A program made the position numbers and the translations under genes. The notes under the pieces were generated by a model. That model did no database searches. It had not been told where the DNA came from and saw only the letters and a program-made list of their open reading frames with translations. Positions 1 through 8,720 of a DNA stretch of 64,000 nucleotides are shown here, piece after piece. The stretch's first letter is position 1; the number at the start of each line of letters is the position of its first letter. Location: positions 2,232,001-2,296,000 of the forward strand of contig NZ_CP023691.1 in NCBI RefSeq assembly GCF_008704855.1. Reading direction: 5' to 3'. This DNA is from Streptomyces platensis (GTDB lineage Bacteria > Actinomycetota > Actinomycetes > Streptomycetales > Streptomycetaceae).

Positions 1-69
1 CCGCCCGCGTACGCCCCGACCGGCGTCGACCGACTCCCACAGCCGCCCGGACAGCGCTAGCGTCGCACC

Positions 70-813
70 ATGACCCTCACCCCGTCTGACTTCCCGCACG
101 ATGTGGCAGCCGTCCGCGAGGCCACCGACCGGCTCCTGGTCTCGGTGAGCAAGCTCGACGACGCGGCGATCGGCGAGCCGTCGCTGCTCCCCGGCTGGAC
201 CCGCGGCCATGTCCTCGCCCATCTGGCGCGCAACGCGGACGCGCTGGGCAACCTCCTCACCTGGGCGCGTACGGACGTACGGACCCCGATGTACGCCAGC
301 GCCGAGGCGCGCGAGCGCGATATCGAGCAGGGCGCGGACCGGCCGCTGGCGGCGCAGCTGGAGGATCTCCGGGAGACCGCAGCGCGCTTCGACGCGGCGA
401 TGGAGGAGCTGCCGGAGGCCCGGCGGGCGTTCGAGGTCGAGATGCGCAACGGCGTCGTCGAGCGGGCCGACCGGCTGCCGCTGCGCCGGCTGGCCGAGCT
501 CGAACTGCACCATGTCGACCTCGGCGTCGGCCACACCGTCGACCAGCTGTCCCCCGCGTTCATCGACCGTGAGCTGGACTTCCTGTCCGCGATCAAATTC
601 GCCGGGCACCCGGACCTGCCCCCGCTGGAGCTGCGCGCCGACGACGGCCGCCGGTGGCGCACCGGCCGCACGGCCACCGGGCCGGACGCCGCGGCCGCCC
701 CCCTGGTGGTGACGGGCTCCGCGGCCGACCTGGTCGGCTGGCTCACCGGCCGCGGCGACCACGCCAAACTGGACAGCCACGGCTGCGTACTGCCCGCCGT
801 ACCGCCGCTTTAG
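70..813 (+). CDS. maleylpyruvate isomerase family mycothiol-dependent enzyme
   Basis: A 247-residue protein of the DinB/mycothiol-dependent maleylpyruvate isomerase group. The N-terminal half is a four-helix DinB-like bundle with the family hallmark LPGWTRGHVLAHLARNADAL (about residues 40-59) and a second conserved histidine pair in LAELELHHVDLG (about 140-151), which together form the metal site in the family. The C-terminal part (about 175-245, ending in a conserved GRGDHAKL-type stretch) resembles the SCP2-like lobe. Such enzymes use mycothiol, the actinobacterial thiol, as cofactor in cytoplasmic isomerase or S-transferase reactions; the real substrate cannot be read here. The start is preceded by TAGCGT six bases upstream, so the mRNA may be leaderless. 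The MBL-fold gene follows after 9 bases, probably as one transcription unit. Confidence 0.85.
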   Translation: MTLTPSDFPHDVAAVREATDRLLVSVSKLDDAAIGEPSLLPGWTRGHVLAHLARNADALGNLLTWARTDVRTPMYASAEARERDIEQGADRPLAAQLEDLRETAARFDAAMEELPEARRAFEVEMRNGVVERADRLPLRRLAELELHHVDLGVGHTVDQLSPAFIDRELDFLSAIKFAGHPDLPPLELRADDGRRWRTGRTATGPDAAAAPLVVTGSAADLVGWLTGRGDHAKLDSHGCVLPAVPPL

Positions 814-822
814 AGTGGTCCC

Positions 823-1479
823 ATGGGCTACAGCGGAGCAGTGAAGGTCGGCGGACCGGCCGACGTGCACGAGCTGACCGACCTGATGATTTCCAAGGTC
901 GCGGTCGGTCCGATGAACAACAACGCCTATGTGCTGCGGTGCCGGGCGACCGATGAGCAGCTGCTGATCGACGCGGCCGCCGAACCGCACACCCTCCTCT
1001 CGCTGATCGGCGACAGCGGTATCGCCTCCGTGGTCACCACCCACCGGCACGGTGACCACTGGGGCGCGCTGCGCGAGGTCGTCGAGGCGACGGGCGCGCG
1101 GACCTACGCGGGGCGGTACGACGCGGAGGGCATTCCCGTCCCCACGGATGTGCCGGTCGAGGACGGCGACACCCTCACCGTCGGCCGGGTCGAACTGACC
1201 GCGCGCCACCTGGTCGGGCACACCCCGGGCAGTATCGCGCTGGTCTACGACGACCCGCACGGCGCCCCGCATCTGTTCACCGGGGACTGCCTGTTCCCCG
1301 GCGGCGTCGGCAACACCTTCGGCAGCGCCGAGAACTTCGCCCGTCTCATCGACGACGTGGAACACAAGCTCTTCGGCGAACTGCCCGACGAGACCTGGGT
1401 GTATCCCGGCCACGGCAACGACACCACGCTCGGCGCGGAGCGCCCGCAGCTCGCGGAGTGGCGCAAGCGCGGCTGGTAG
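823..1479 (+). CDS. MBL-fold metallo-hydrolase (glyoxalase II-like)
   Basis: A 218-residue metallo-beta-lactamase fold hydrolase. The zinc motif THRHGDHW (residues 73-80, HxHxDH) is intact, followed by HTPGS near 133, the bridging aspartate in FTGDCLFPGG near 154 and the final histidine in YPGHGND near 196, so both metal sites look complete. The order and size fit glyoxalase II/hydroxyacylglutathione-hydrolase-like proteins; in an actinobacterium the thioester would be expected to be mycothiol-linked, which suits the adjacent mycothiol-dependent isomerase gene, but that link is inference. TAGAGT lies six bases ahead of the ATG, suggesting an additional leaderless start inside the 3' end of the preceding gene. 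Confidence 0.88.
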   Translation: MGYSGAVKVGGPADVHELTDLMISKVAVGPMNNNAYVLRCRATDEQLLIDAAAEPHTLLSLIGDSGIASVVTTHRHGDHWGALREVVEATGARTYAGRYDAEGIPVPTDVPVEDGDTLTVGRVELTARHLVGHTPGSIALVYDDPHGAPHLFTGDCLFPGGVGNTFGSAENFARLIDDVEHKLFGELPDETWVYPGHGNDTTLGAERPQLAEWRKRGW

Positions 1480-1535
1480 CACGGGTGGCGCGGCGGATCA
1501 CGGTGACGTACTGACAGGCGCTGACCCGTACACGG

Positions 1536-1585
1536 CGACGGCGCCCGGCCCCGCCCCTGGAGGGAGCGGGAACCGGGCGCCGTCG
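1536..1585. terminator. bidirectional hairpin terminator
   Basis: A 13-base perfect inverted repeat, CGACGGCGCCCGG and CCGGGCGCCGTCG, with a 24-base loop lies between two convergent genes (MBL hydrolase on +, TerC on -). There is no U-tract, as is usual in Streptomyces. Confidence 0.75.
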
Positions 1586-1613
1586 ACGCTCTTCCGGGGC
1601 CTGGGTGCCGGCC

Positions 1614-2597
1614 TTAAGCGTCTATGCGCTCCTTGGCCGTGGCCTCGGCCGCGGCCTGCTTCTTCGAGGCTCGCAGGCTGGTGAGGGTCGTGATGACCAG
1701 GACTGCGCAGATCACGCCCAGCGAGACCGGAATGCTGATCTCCGGGACCGGCACGCCGGACTCGTGGAGGGCGTGCAGCACCAGCTTCACGCCGATGAAG
1801 CCCAGGATGACCGACAGGCCGTACGAGAGGTGGACCAGCTTCTTGAGCAGTCCGCCGATCAGGAAGTACAGCTGCCGCAGACCCATCAGGGCGAAGGCGT
1901 TGGCGGTGAAGACGATGTACGGGTCCTGGGTGAGGCCGAAGATCGCCGGGATGGAGTCCAGGGCGAAGAGGACGTCGGTGGTACCGATCGCCAGCATGAC
2001 GATCAGCATCGGCGTCATCAGCCGCTTGCCGTTCTCGACGATGAACAGCTTGGTGCCGTGGTACTTGTCGGTCGACGGGAAGCGCTTCTCGACCAACTTC
2101 AGGAAGCGGTTCTCCTCGAACTCCTCGTCCTCCTGGTCGGCGCGCGCCTCCTTGATGAGCTTCCAGGCGGTCCAGATGAGGAACGCGCCGAAGAGGTAGA
2201 AGATCCAGGAGAAGTTGGCGATGATCGCGGCGCCCGCACCGATGAAGCCGGCCCGCAGCACCAGCGCGATCAGCACACCCACCATCAGCACCCGCTGCTG
2301 GTAGATCGCCGGGACCGCGAACTTCGCCATGATCAGCACGAAGACGAAGAGGTTGTCGACGCTCAGGGACTTCTCGGTGATGAATCCGGCGAAGAACTCA
2401 CCGGCCGGTGCGGTGCCGCCGAACAGCAGCAGCCCGACGCCGAACAGCGCGGCGAGGGCGATCCAGACACCGGTCCAGATTCCGGCCTCCTTGAGGGAGA
2501 CCTCGTGTGGTTTGCGGCCGCCGATGAAGAAGTCGGCGGCGATCAGGGCGCAGAGACCAAGGATGGTCAGCACCCACAGGTTCAGGGAAACGTCCAC
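1614..2597 (-). CDS. TerC family integral membrane protein (probable Mn exporter)
   Basis: A 327-residue TerC/Alx-type membrane protein. The GTG start chosen gives VDVSLNLWVLTILG and has GGAGGAG just upstream; a longer reading begins nine codons earlier. Seven or so hydrophobic segments are visible, with the family's acidic membrane motifs ADFFIGG (N-terminus), SVDNLFVFVLI and ALDSIPAIFGL (around residues 110 and 210), and an arginine-lysine-rich cytoplasmic loop near 150-185. TerC proteins were named for tellurite resistance, but recent work on the family (Alx, MeeF/MeeY) points to manganese export that loads secreted enzymes. That role is supported here by a yybP-ykoY-like riboswitch directly upstream. 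Two TerD-domain genes lie upstream on the same strand. Confidence 0.9.
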   Translation of the reverse strand: MDVSLNLWVLTILGLCALIAADFFIGGRKPHEVSLKEAGIWTGVWIALAALFGVGLLLFGGTAPAGEFFAGFITEKSLSVDNLFVFVLIMAKFAVPAIYQQRVLMVGVLIALVLRAGFIGAGAAIIANFSWIFYLFGAFLIWTAWKLIKEARADQEDEEFEENRFLKLVEKRFPSTDKYHGTKLFIVENGKRLMTPMLIVMLAIGTTDVLFALDSIPAIFGLTQDPYIVFTANAFALMGLRQLYFLIGGLLKKLVHLSYGLSVILGFIGVKLVLHALHESGVPVPEISIPVSLGVICAVLVITTLTSLRASKKQAAAEATAKERIDA

Positions 2598-2642
2598 TGC
2601 TCCTCCGGCAGAGTCGTACGGCACTTACAGCGTCGTCGCTGC

Positions 2643-2756
2643 CGGAGGTCTCTTCCGCCCCGTCCGCCCGAAGAGGGACGGGACCGACGCCCCGGGATCT
2701 CGTCACACTCGCAATCCGTGATGACGGGTACGTCGTGGTGGGAATACTCCCCTCCG
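2643..2756 (-). promoter_or_regulatory. yybP-ykoY-type (manganese) riboswitch ahead of terC
   Basis: On the - strand the terC leader begins CGGAGGGGAGTA and ends GAGACCTCCG. The outer CGGAGG and CCTCCG pair as P1, and the invariant yybP-ykoY features GGGGAGUA after P1 and GAGACC before the closing strand are both present; a CGTCATCACGG segment and a GC-rich TTCG-loop helix lie between. The element ends 45 bases before the terC GTG start. yybP-ykoY RNAs sense Mn2+ and are known ahead of terC/alx/mntP genes. The call rests on reading the motif by eye; a covariance-model search was not possible. Confidence 0.7.
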
Positions 2757-2781
2757 CACAAAGAAGCGTAAAGGAAGACCA

Positions 2782-2856
2782 ATGAATAGTAAAGAAAAAG
2801 GTAAAATGGCTGGTCAGGAGGCCCGGCGGGCCGCAGCGAGCCGACCCAGCACCTGA
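2782..2856 (+). other. AT-rich patch with a possible 24-residue ORF
   Basis: The stretch from about 2755 to 2812 is unusually AT-rich for this genome. It contains AAGGAAG followed by an ATG opening a 24-codon reading frame (MNSKEKGKMAGQEARR...) full of AAA and AAT codons. The second half is antisense to the 3' end of the TerD-fusion gene. It may simply be the terC promoter region; coding is doubtful. Confidence 0.2.
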
Positions 2857-5003
2857 CGCACCACCTGGCTGCCCGGCGGAGCGAGCGGCGGCTCGTACGT
2901 CCAGGCATGGCCGACCCAGGGGTCGGCGAGGTGCGCATCGGGCACCGGAGTGAGACGCAGCAGGGAACGCCACAGCGGATCCAGGACCGGGCCGTACTCC
3001 CGGCTCTGGGCGCGGTCGGCGACCAGCATCAGATGCACCCCGACCGCCGGCCCCTCGTCGGCCAGATAGCGGAGCCGGGTGAGGGCACGGTCATCGAAGC
3101 CGTGCGGGAAGTCATGCACGATCAGCAGCTGCTCGGCGGTGTCGAGATCCACCGGCAGCGCGTCCGCGGCGCGATGGCGGACGGCCATCTGGACGAGCTC
3201 CACCCGCCGGGTCAGCTCCTCCAGGACCGCCGCCACACCCTTGGCGCCGGGCAGCGGGTAGGCGGGCAGGGCGCCGCTCTCCACCAGCGGCGCCAGCGCG
3301 GGCGCGGCGGCCCCGGCCGGGTCGATGACCTGGACCGCGAACTCACCGGCGGGGTGGATGGCGAGCAGCCGGGCGGCGATCGCGACGGCCGACTCCATGG
3401 CCAGGCGGCGCAGCTCGGCCCCGTCCGGCGCCCCGTCCGTGAGCGCACCGGGCAGCTCCCGCCGGCCGATGTCCCGCTCGGGGCCGGGACCGCCGCGGCC
3501 GTAGCTGTCGGGCCCGCTGTCGATCCACAGCCCGCGCTCCAGCGGCAGCCGCACCAGCATGGGGATACGCAGGTCCAGGACTTCCGGGAGGTGCAGATCG
3601 CCCAGGCGCAGCGCCATCGGGCGCTCCAGCGGGACGTGGTAGCCCTGCCATACGGGGTTGTCCCAACGGGCGAAGGCGGGCGGCAGCGCGGGCTCCACGA
3701 CCTCCGACTCGGCTGTCAGCTGCGCGAGGTCGCGGTCGAGGGCGGCGCGGGCCTGGGTGACGAGGGTGGCGTGCTTGTCGCGGGCGGTGGCGCGCGCGGC
3801 GTCGCCCGCCGTGCCGAGCCGGGCGCGCGGGTCGGCGAGGGCCCGGTCGAGCTCCTGCTCCAGGCGGGTCTCGGCGAAGTCGGCGGCGCTGCGGTACGCG
3901 GCGACCGAGCGCGCCAGATCCTCGAACATGCCCCAGACCTGGTTGTAGAGCCGCTCGTCCATGCTCCAGCCGGCGGCGTCACCGGCGACCGGCAGCGGGG
4001 AGCCGTCCGGTGCGGTCGGACCCGTGGCCGAGGGGGACGGGCCGGCCGGGCGCGGGGAAGACGGGGCGGGGGCGGCCGGGGCGGGTGTGCTGCGGCGGCG
4101 GGGGTGCCGGTAGTCGATGGGGCCGCCGTCCGCCGAGGTGGGCGGCAGGTCTCCGGCCTTCGGGCCGGCGGCGGACTTCGCGCCTACGCCGGTCCCGGGG
4201 CCGGCTGCGGTTCCGGAGCCGGGGCGGGGACCGGATGCGGTTCCGGGACCGGGGCGGGGACCGGATGCGGTTCCGGTCCCGGATACGGCTTCAGTCCCGG
4301 CACCGGTTCCCGCCCCGGCCCCGGAAGGTGTCGGGCCGTCAGCTGCTGTGGGGGGTGCGGGGGACGGCCGGTCCTGGGCGGGCGCGGCGGCCGGGCCGGT
4401 GCCGGGGCGTTCGGACCGGCCGGCCGTCATGGGGGCGGGGACCGCACGGGCCTGCCCCCGGCCGACCGCTTCCTCGATCTCCGCGGCCAGCTCCGCCGCC
4501 TGCGACAGCCCCTGGTCCCGCAGCATCGCCGGGAGGCCACCGGCGTAGCCCTGGCCCACGGCGCGCACCTTCCAGGCGTCCTGCCTGCGGTAGAGCTCCA
4601 CGGCGACGACGGCGGACTCGGCGCCCAGGCCGGTGATCGGGTAGCGGACGATGCCGGTGCCGTCGAGGCCGGTGACCGTGACGGCGGGTGCGGCGGCGGC
4701 GCCGAAGGCGGTCAGCCCGCCGATCCCGCTGGGCAGCGCCAGCAGCACGCTCACCCGGTGGACGGCGGCGGGCAGCGCGTCGAGATCGACCGCGATGCGG
4801 TGCTCGGCGGCCGCCTGGCGGGGAACCTCGATGCCGGTGCGGCGGGGCGCGCCCGGGTGGGCCACCGCCTCGACGCCGGAGAGCCTGCCCTGCTCGTCGC
4901 CGAGGGTCACCCCGGCCACGACGGGGCCGCCCGCCGCCACCCGGATCTCCACCCGTGTCCGGTCCAGTGGATGGTTCTGCCCCCGGACCAGCTCGGCCGT
5001 CAT
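2814..5003 (-). CDS. TerD domain protein fused to a degenerate FtsK-like domain
   Basis: A 729-residue protein starting at MTAELVRGQNHPL (GGGGGA upstream). Residues about 1-180 are a TerD beta-sandwich, the Ca2+-binding module of chemical-stress (ter) systems. Residues about 215-350 are a Pro/Gly/Ala/Thr-rich low-complexity linker encoded partly by a 30-bp tandem repeat. Then comes a helical, coiled-coil-prone stretch (about 355-450) and a C-terminal alpha/beta domain (about 455-729) containing LLIVHDFPHGFD and GPAVGVHLMLVADR, which resemble the later strands of FtsK/HerA-type ATPases; no Walker A P-loop is visible, so ATPase activity is unlikely. TerD-FtsK-like combinations are known in actinobacterial ter-type clusters. 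The compact TerD gene lies about 100 bases upstream, probably cotranscribed. The exact role is unknown. Confidence 0.8.
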   Translation of the reverse strand: MTAELVRGQNHPLDRTRVEIRVAAGGPVVAGVTLGDEQGRLSGVEAVAHPGAPRRTGIEVPRQAAAEHRIAVDLDALPAAVHRVSVLLALPSGIGGLTAFGAAAAPAVTVTGLDGTGIVRYPITGLGAESAVVAVELYRRQDAWKVRAVGQGYAGGLPAMLRDQGLSQAAELAAEIEEAVGRGQARAVPAPMTAGRSERPGTGPAAAPAQDRPSPAPPTAADGPTPSGAGAGTGAGTEAVSGTGTASGPRPGPGTASGPRPGSGTAAGPGTGVGAKSAAGPKAGDLPPTSADGGPIDYRHPRRRSTPAPAAPAPSSPRPAGPSPSATGPTAPDGSPLPVAGDAAGWSMDERLYNQVWGMFEDLARSVAAYRSAADFAETRLEQELDRALADPRARLGTAGDAARATARDKHATLVTQARAALDRDLAQLTAESEVVEPALPPAFARWDNPVWQGYHVPLERPMALRLGDLHLPEVLDLRIPMLVRLPLERGLWIDSGPDSYGRGGPGPERDIGRRELPGALTDGAPDGAELRRLAMESAVAIAARLLAIHPAGEFAVQVIDPAGAAAPALAPLVESGALPAYPLPGAKGVAAVLEELTRRVELVQMAVRHRAADALPVDLDTAEQLLIVHDFPHGFDDRALTRLRYLADEGPAVGVHLMLVADRAQSREYGPVLDPLWRSLLRLTPVPDAHLADPWVGHAWTYEPPLAPPGSQVVRQVLGRLAAARRAS
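4201..4276. repeat. 30-bp in-frame tandem repeat in the TerD-fusion linker
   Basis: Two and a half near-identical 30-bp units (4201-4230, 4231-4260, 4261-4276) each beginning CCGG(A/C)TGCGGTTCCGG. They encode ten-residue Gly/Pro/Arg repeats of the type ASGPRPGPGT in the linker. Confidence 0.8.
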
Positions 5004-5103
5004 CGTTGTTCCCCCTGGTAGTGATGGCGTTCCCCGGGCCGGACGCCGGGCGCGGGCCCGGAGCGGCGGCGCGGCCCGGTGCGCGCTGCCACGACGGTGG
5101 TGG

Positions 5104-5682
5104 CTACAGGTGCGGCACGATCGCCGGCACGAGGTCCTGGAAGGTGCGGCCGACACAGGGCTCGCCGATGGCGGTCATCTGCCAGCCGCTGCCGGTGCGG
5201 TGCACCTTGGACATGACCTGTGCGGTGTAGTCGCCGCCGCCCGTGAGGGTGTAGCGGGCCAGCTCCTGGCCGGTGGACTCGTCCACCAGACGGCAGAAGG
5301 CGTCCTGCACCTCGGCGAAGGTCTGGCCGGTGAAGGAGTTGACGGTGAACACGATCTGGTCGATGTGCACCGGGACCCGCGCCAGGTCGACCAGGATCGC
5401 CTCGTCGTCGCCACCCTGGCCCGCGCCGCCGACCAGGTTGTCGCCGGTGTGCCGGACCGCGCCGTCATCGCTGACCAGATGCTGGAAGAAGACGACGTCT
5501 ATCGGCTTCTTGTCGGCGAACAGCACCGCCGAGGCATCCAGGTCGATCTCGCTGGTCCGCCGCCCGAACAGGCCACGGCGCGGCGCCGAGCGCCACCCCA
5601 GCCCCATCCGCACCGCGGTCAGGGCTCCTCCGTCGGACTTCTGCAGGCTGATGCCCTGCCCCTTGGACAAATTGACCGACAC
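5104..5682 (-). CDS. TerD family protein
   Basis: A 192-residue stand-alone TerD protein. The GTG start gives VSVNLSKGQGISLQK, the canonical N-terminus of the family, with GAGAGGGGA upstream; a frame extension of 61 codons upstream has no family similarity. Family signatures are present: EIDLDASAVLF near residue 45, GDDEAILVDLARVP near 92 and IVFTVNSF near 110, where the acidic loops bind calcium in characterised TerD. TerD proteins are cytoplasmic stress proteins of tellurite, phage and colicin resistance clusters and are abundant in Streptomyces, where homologues affect differentiation. The next gene downstream is the TerD-FtsK-like fusion. About 240 bases separate it from uvrB on the same strand, and nothing else was recognised in that gap. 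Confidence 0.93.
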   Translation of the reverse strand: MSVNLSKGQGISLQKSDGGALTAVRMGLGWRSAPRRGLFGRRTSEIDLDASAVLFADKKPIDVVFFQHLVSDDGAVRHTGDNLVGGAGQGGDDEAILVDLARVPVHIDQIVFTVNSFTGQTFAEVQDAFCRLVDESTGQELARYTLTGGGDYTAQVMSKVHRTGSGWQMTAIGEPCVGRTFQDLVPAIVPHL

Positions 5683-5922
5683 GCGCCGTCCCCTCTCTCG
5701 TACTGTCCCCGCCCAGCTTTCCGGCGGCCCTTCGACCCTATGCACGGCGGCGGGCCGGGCACGCACAAGGCCCGCGTTTTGTGGCGCTTCTGCAACACAC
5801 CGGTCCGCTGAGCACACCGCGCCCACGTGCGGCGATACCCGCCCCTGGCCGGTGCGGCCCGCCACCCGGACGGCCCGGCCGCGTACGTCCCCGACCTCCC
5901 CCTCAGCGCACGCCTGCCGCCT

Positions 5923-8055
5923 CTACTTCACCCCGGCCTCCCTCATTTGCCGCAGCTCCTTCTTCAGTTCACCCACCTCGTCGCGCAGCCGGGCGGCGAC
6001 CTCGAACTGGAGCTCCGCCGCGGCGGCACGCATCCGCTCCGTCATCTCCTCGATGAGCGCGGCCAGTTCGGCGGCGGGACGGTCCGTCAGCTCCGCGCCG
6101 GCCTTGCCGCCCTTGCCCTTCGCGCCCTTGGCACCGAGCGCCGGGACCGGTGCCTTGCCCTTGGCGTCCTTGCCCTCGGAGCCCTTGCGGTAGCCCGTGC
6201 CCAGCAGCTCCTGGGTGTCGATCTCCTCGCGGGCGAGGGTGGCGACGATGTCGCCGATCTTCTTGCGGAGCGGCTGCGGGTCGATGCCGTTCTCCTTGTT
6301 GTACGCCAGCTGCTTCTCCCGGCGGCGGTTGGTCTCATCGATGGCCTTCTCCATCGCCCGGGTGACCTTGTCGGCGTACATGTGCACCTGTCCGGAGACG
6401 TTGCGTGCCGCGCGTCCGATGGTCTGGATGAGCGCCGAACCGGAGCGCAGGAAGCCCTCCTTGTCGGCGTCCAGAATGGCCACCAGGGAGACCTCGGGGA
6501 GGTCGAGGCCCTCCCGCAGCAGGTTGATGCCCACCAGGACGTCGTACTCACCCGATCGCAGCTCCCGCAGCAGCTCCACCCGGCGCAGGGTGTCCACGTC
6601 GCTGTGCAGATAGCGGACCTGGATACCGAGCTCGAGGAAGTAGTCCGTGAGGTCCTCGGCCATCTTCTTGGTGAGGGTGGTGACCAGGACGCGCTCGTTC
6701 TTGTCCGTGCGCGTACGGATCTCGTGCACCAGGTCGTCGATCTGCCCGTCGGTGGGCTTGACCACCACCTCCGGGTCGACCAGGCCGGTCGGGCGGATGA
6801 TCTGCTCCACGAAGCCGTCGCCCCGGGCGAGCTCGTACGAGCCCGGGGTCGCGGACAGATAGACGGTCTGGCCGATGCGCTCCAGGAACTCTTCCCACTT
6901 CAGCGGCCGGTTGTCCAGGGCGGACGGCAGCCGGAAGCCGTGCTCGACCAGGGTCCGCTTACGCGAGGCGTCGCCCTCGTACATGGCGCCGATCTGCGGG
7001 ACGGTCACATGCGACTCGTCGATGACCAGGAGGAAGTCGTCGGGGAAGTAGTCGATGAGGGTGTTGGGCGCGGAGCCGGGTTCACGGCCGTCCATGTGCA
7101 TCGAATAGTTCTCGATGCCCGAGCAGGAGCCGATCTGCCGCATCATCTCGATGTCGTACGTGGTGCGCATCCGCAGCCGCTGGGCCTCCAGATGCTTGCC
7201 CTGCTTCTCCATCGTGGCGAGGCTGTCCGCCAGCTCCGCCTCGATCCCGGCGATGGCCTTCTCCATGCGCTCGGGGCCGGCGATGTAGTGGCTGGCCGGG
7301 AAGATGTACAGCTCCCGGTCGTCGCTGATCACCTCGCCGGTGAGCGGGTGCAGGGTGGACAGCGCCTCGATCTCGTCGCCGAACATCTCGATCCGCACGG
7401 CCAGCTCTTCGTAGACCGGGAAGATCTCGATGGTGTCGCCGCGCACCCGGAAGGTGCCACGGGTGAAGGCCACGTCGTTGCGGGTGTACTGGATGTCGAC
7501 GAAGCGGCGCAGCAGCTGGTCGCGGTCGATCTCGTCGCCGACCTTCAGCGGCACCATCCGGTCCACGTACTCCTGCGGGGTGCCCAGACCGTAGATGCAG
7601 GACACCGAGGCGACCACGACGACGTCACGCCGGGTGAGCAGCGAATTCGTCGCGGAGTGGCGCAGCCGTTCGACCTCCTCGTTGATGGAGGAGTCCTTCT
7701 CGATGTACGTATCGGACTGCGGGACGTACGCCTCGGGCTGGTAGTAGTCGTAGTAGGAGACGAAGTACTCGACGGCGTTGTTGGGCAGCAGCTCGCGGAA
7801 TTCGTTGGCGAGCTGGGCCGCGAGGGTCTTGTTGGGCGCCATCACGAGTGTGGGGCGTTGCAGCTTCTCGATCATCCACGCGGTGGTCGCCGACTTGCCG
7901 GTGCCGGTCGCACCCAGCAGGACGACGTCCTTCTCACCCCCGCGGATGCGCCGCTCCAGCTCGGCGATGGCCGCCGGCTGGTCGCCATTGGGCTGGTAGG
8001 GGCTGACGACCTCGAAGGGCGCCACCGTGCGTTCGATCTTTGATACGGGCCGCAT
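5923..8055 (-). CDS. uvrB: excinuclease ABC subunit UvrB
   Basis: A 710-residue UvrB, the damage-verifying helicase-like subunit of nucleotide excision repair, which is loaded on DNA by UvrA2 and recruits UvrC. Visible features are the Walker A GATGTGKS (residues 48-55), the beta-hairpin segment [12 protein letters not shown] (about 102-113) that clamps DNA, helicase motifs including QTIGRAARN and, after a lysine/glycine-rich linker, a C-terminal UVR motif (about 665-705) for UvrC contact. The start [15 protein letters not shown] was chosen because a RecA-NDp-type promoter places its -10 seven bases before this ATG, implying a leaderless mRNA; an upstream in-frame start ten codons earlier would lie inside the promoter. 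Confidence 0.98.
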   Translation of the reverse strand: MRPVSKIERTVAPFEVVSPYQPNGDQPAAIAELERRIRGGEKDVVLLGATGTGKSATTAWMIEKLQRPTLVMAPNKTLAAQLANEFRELLPNNAVEYFVSYYDYYQPEAYVPQSDTYIEKDSSINEEVERLRHSATNSLLTRRDVVVVASVSCIYGLGTPQEYVDRMVPLKVGDEIDRDQLLRRFVDIQYTRNDVAFTRGTFRVRGDTIEIFPVYEELAVRIEMFGDEIEALSTLHPLTGEVISDDRELYIFPASHYIAGPERMEKAIAGIEAELADSLATMEKQGKHLEAQRLRMRTTYDIEMMRQIGSCSGIENYSMHMDGREPGSAPNTLIDYFPDDFLLVIDESHVTVPQIGAMYEGDASRKRTLVEHGFRLPSALDNRPLKWEEFLERIGQTVYLSATPGSYELARGDGFVEQIIRPTGLVDPEVVVKPTDGQIDDLVHEIRTRTDKNERVLVTTLTKKMAEDLTDYFLELGIQVRYLHSDVDTLRRVELLRELRSGEYDVLVGINLLREGLDLPEVSLVAILDADKEGFLRSGSALIQTIGRAARNVSGQVHMYADKVTRAMEKAIDETNRRREKQLAYNKENGIDPQPLRKKIGDIVATLAREEIDTQELLGTGYRKGSEGKDAKGKAPVPALGAKGAKGKGGKAGAELTDRPAAELAALIEEMTERMRAAAAELQFEVAARLRDEVGELKKELRQMREAGVK

Positions 8056-8062
8056 GGGATCC

Positions 8063-8085
8063 ACCGTACGACCCAGCACTGACAA
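8063..8085 (-). promoter_or_regulatory. RecA-NDp/PafBC-type promoter of uvrB
   Basis: TTGTCAGTG, eight bases, then TACGGT on the - strand: an exact match to the actinobacterial DNA-damage promoter consensus TTGTCRGTG-N8-TANNNT. The -10 ends seven bases before the uvrB ATG. Confidence 0.85.
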
Positions 8086-8720
8086 CCGACGTGGCCAATG
8101 CCCCGACCTGCGGCTTTACCGCGGGGGCGGCCGGTGCCCGCGGCGGGCGCGGGGCGTTCGCCGCCGGGCGTCGGGCGGTGGGGCGGCCGGGCGACGCGGC
8201 GGGACGGCGGCGAGCGCGGGGCGGCGCGGTGCTGAGCGGCGGCGCGGGGCAGTCAGGTGGCGGTACCCGGCGGGCCGGGGCCGCCGCGGAATCAGGGCGC
8301 ACGCGGGACGCCGTGCGGGACGTGCCCTCTGCGTCCCCGGGACTCCCCCTTCTTCCCGGCCGGAGGCAGGTCCGTGAGCGCGTCGCGCCCGTGCCCGGAG
8401 CCCGCCGCGCCGGTCCGTCCAGCGAGCTGTTCGACCAAAACCGGTCAGAAGCACGAGGGGTGACGCATCATCGGCCAAGATGCGCGGATGCCGCGCCTCC
8501 GGCAAGTTGGACGACGGCGGAGCGTACGTCTGTGGCAGGGCTGATCCGGGCATCCTGCAACTGCGCGCTGCTCCAGAACGGCACACCGGCCACGTCTCGT
8601 TCAGGTCCCGGACACCACACGACCGTCTCCCGCTACGGCCCGGCTGCGAGCCTCTGTCCGTCCGACCCGGTTCACGTCACTTCACGTCAGCTCACGTCCA
8701 CGACGTCACGAGGAGCCCGT
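8086..8720. other. intergenic region between uvrB and GDPD gene
   Basis: About 635 bases between divergent genes. The uvrB promoter occupies its left edge and PHO-like repeats its right edge. The middle is GC-rich with no supported gene; frames open across it lack ribosome-binding sites and recognisable sequence. No LexA-type GAAC-N4-GTTC palindrome was seen. Confidence 0.6.
8671..8700 (+). promoter_or_regulatory. PHO-box-like direct repeats ahead of the GDPD gene
   Basis: Three 10-base direct repeats TTCACGTCAC, TTCACGTCAG, CTCACGTCCA end 20 bases before the start codon. They resemble PhoP-binding repeat units (core TTCA) of Streptomyces. The period is 10 rather than the canonical 11 bases. 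A homologous secreted glycerophosphodiesterase gene in S. coelicolor is PhoP-controlled. Confidence 0.5.

Noticed and set aside
1605..2771. Long + strand frames opposite terC, and similar long frames opposite most genes
   Set aside because: They mirror real genes on the other strand, lack ribosome-binding sites and family-like sequence; they are a product of high GC content.
1614..5682. Complete tellurite-resistance (ter) operon
   Set aside because: Only TerC and two TerD-type genes are present, with no TerA, TerB, TerE, TerF or TerZ; the terC riboswitch points to manganese.
8056..8720. Search for a LexA-type SOS box at uvrB
   Set aside because: No GAAC-N4-GTTC palindrome was found; the RecA-NDp-type promoter explains damage control instead.
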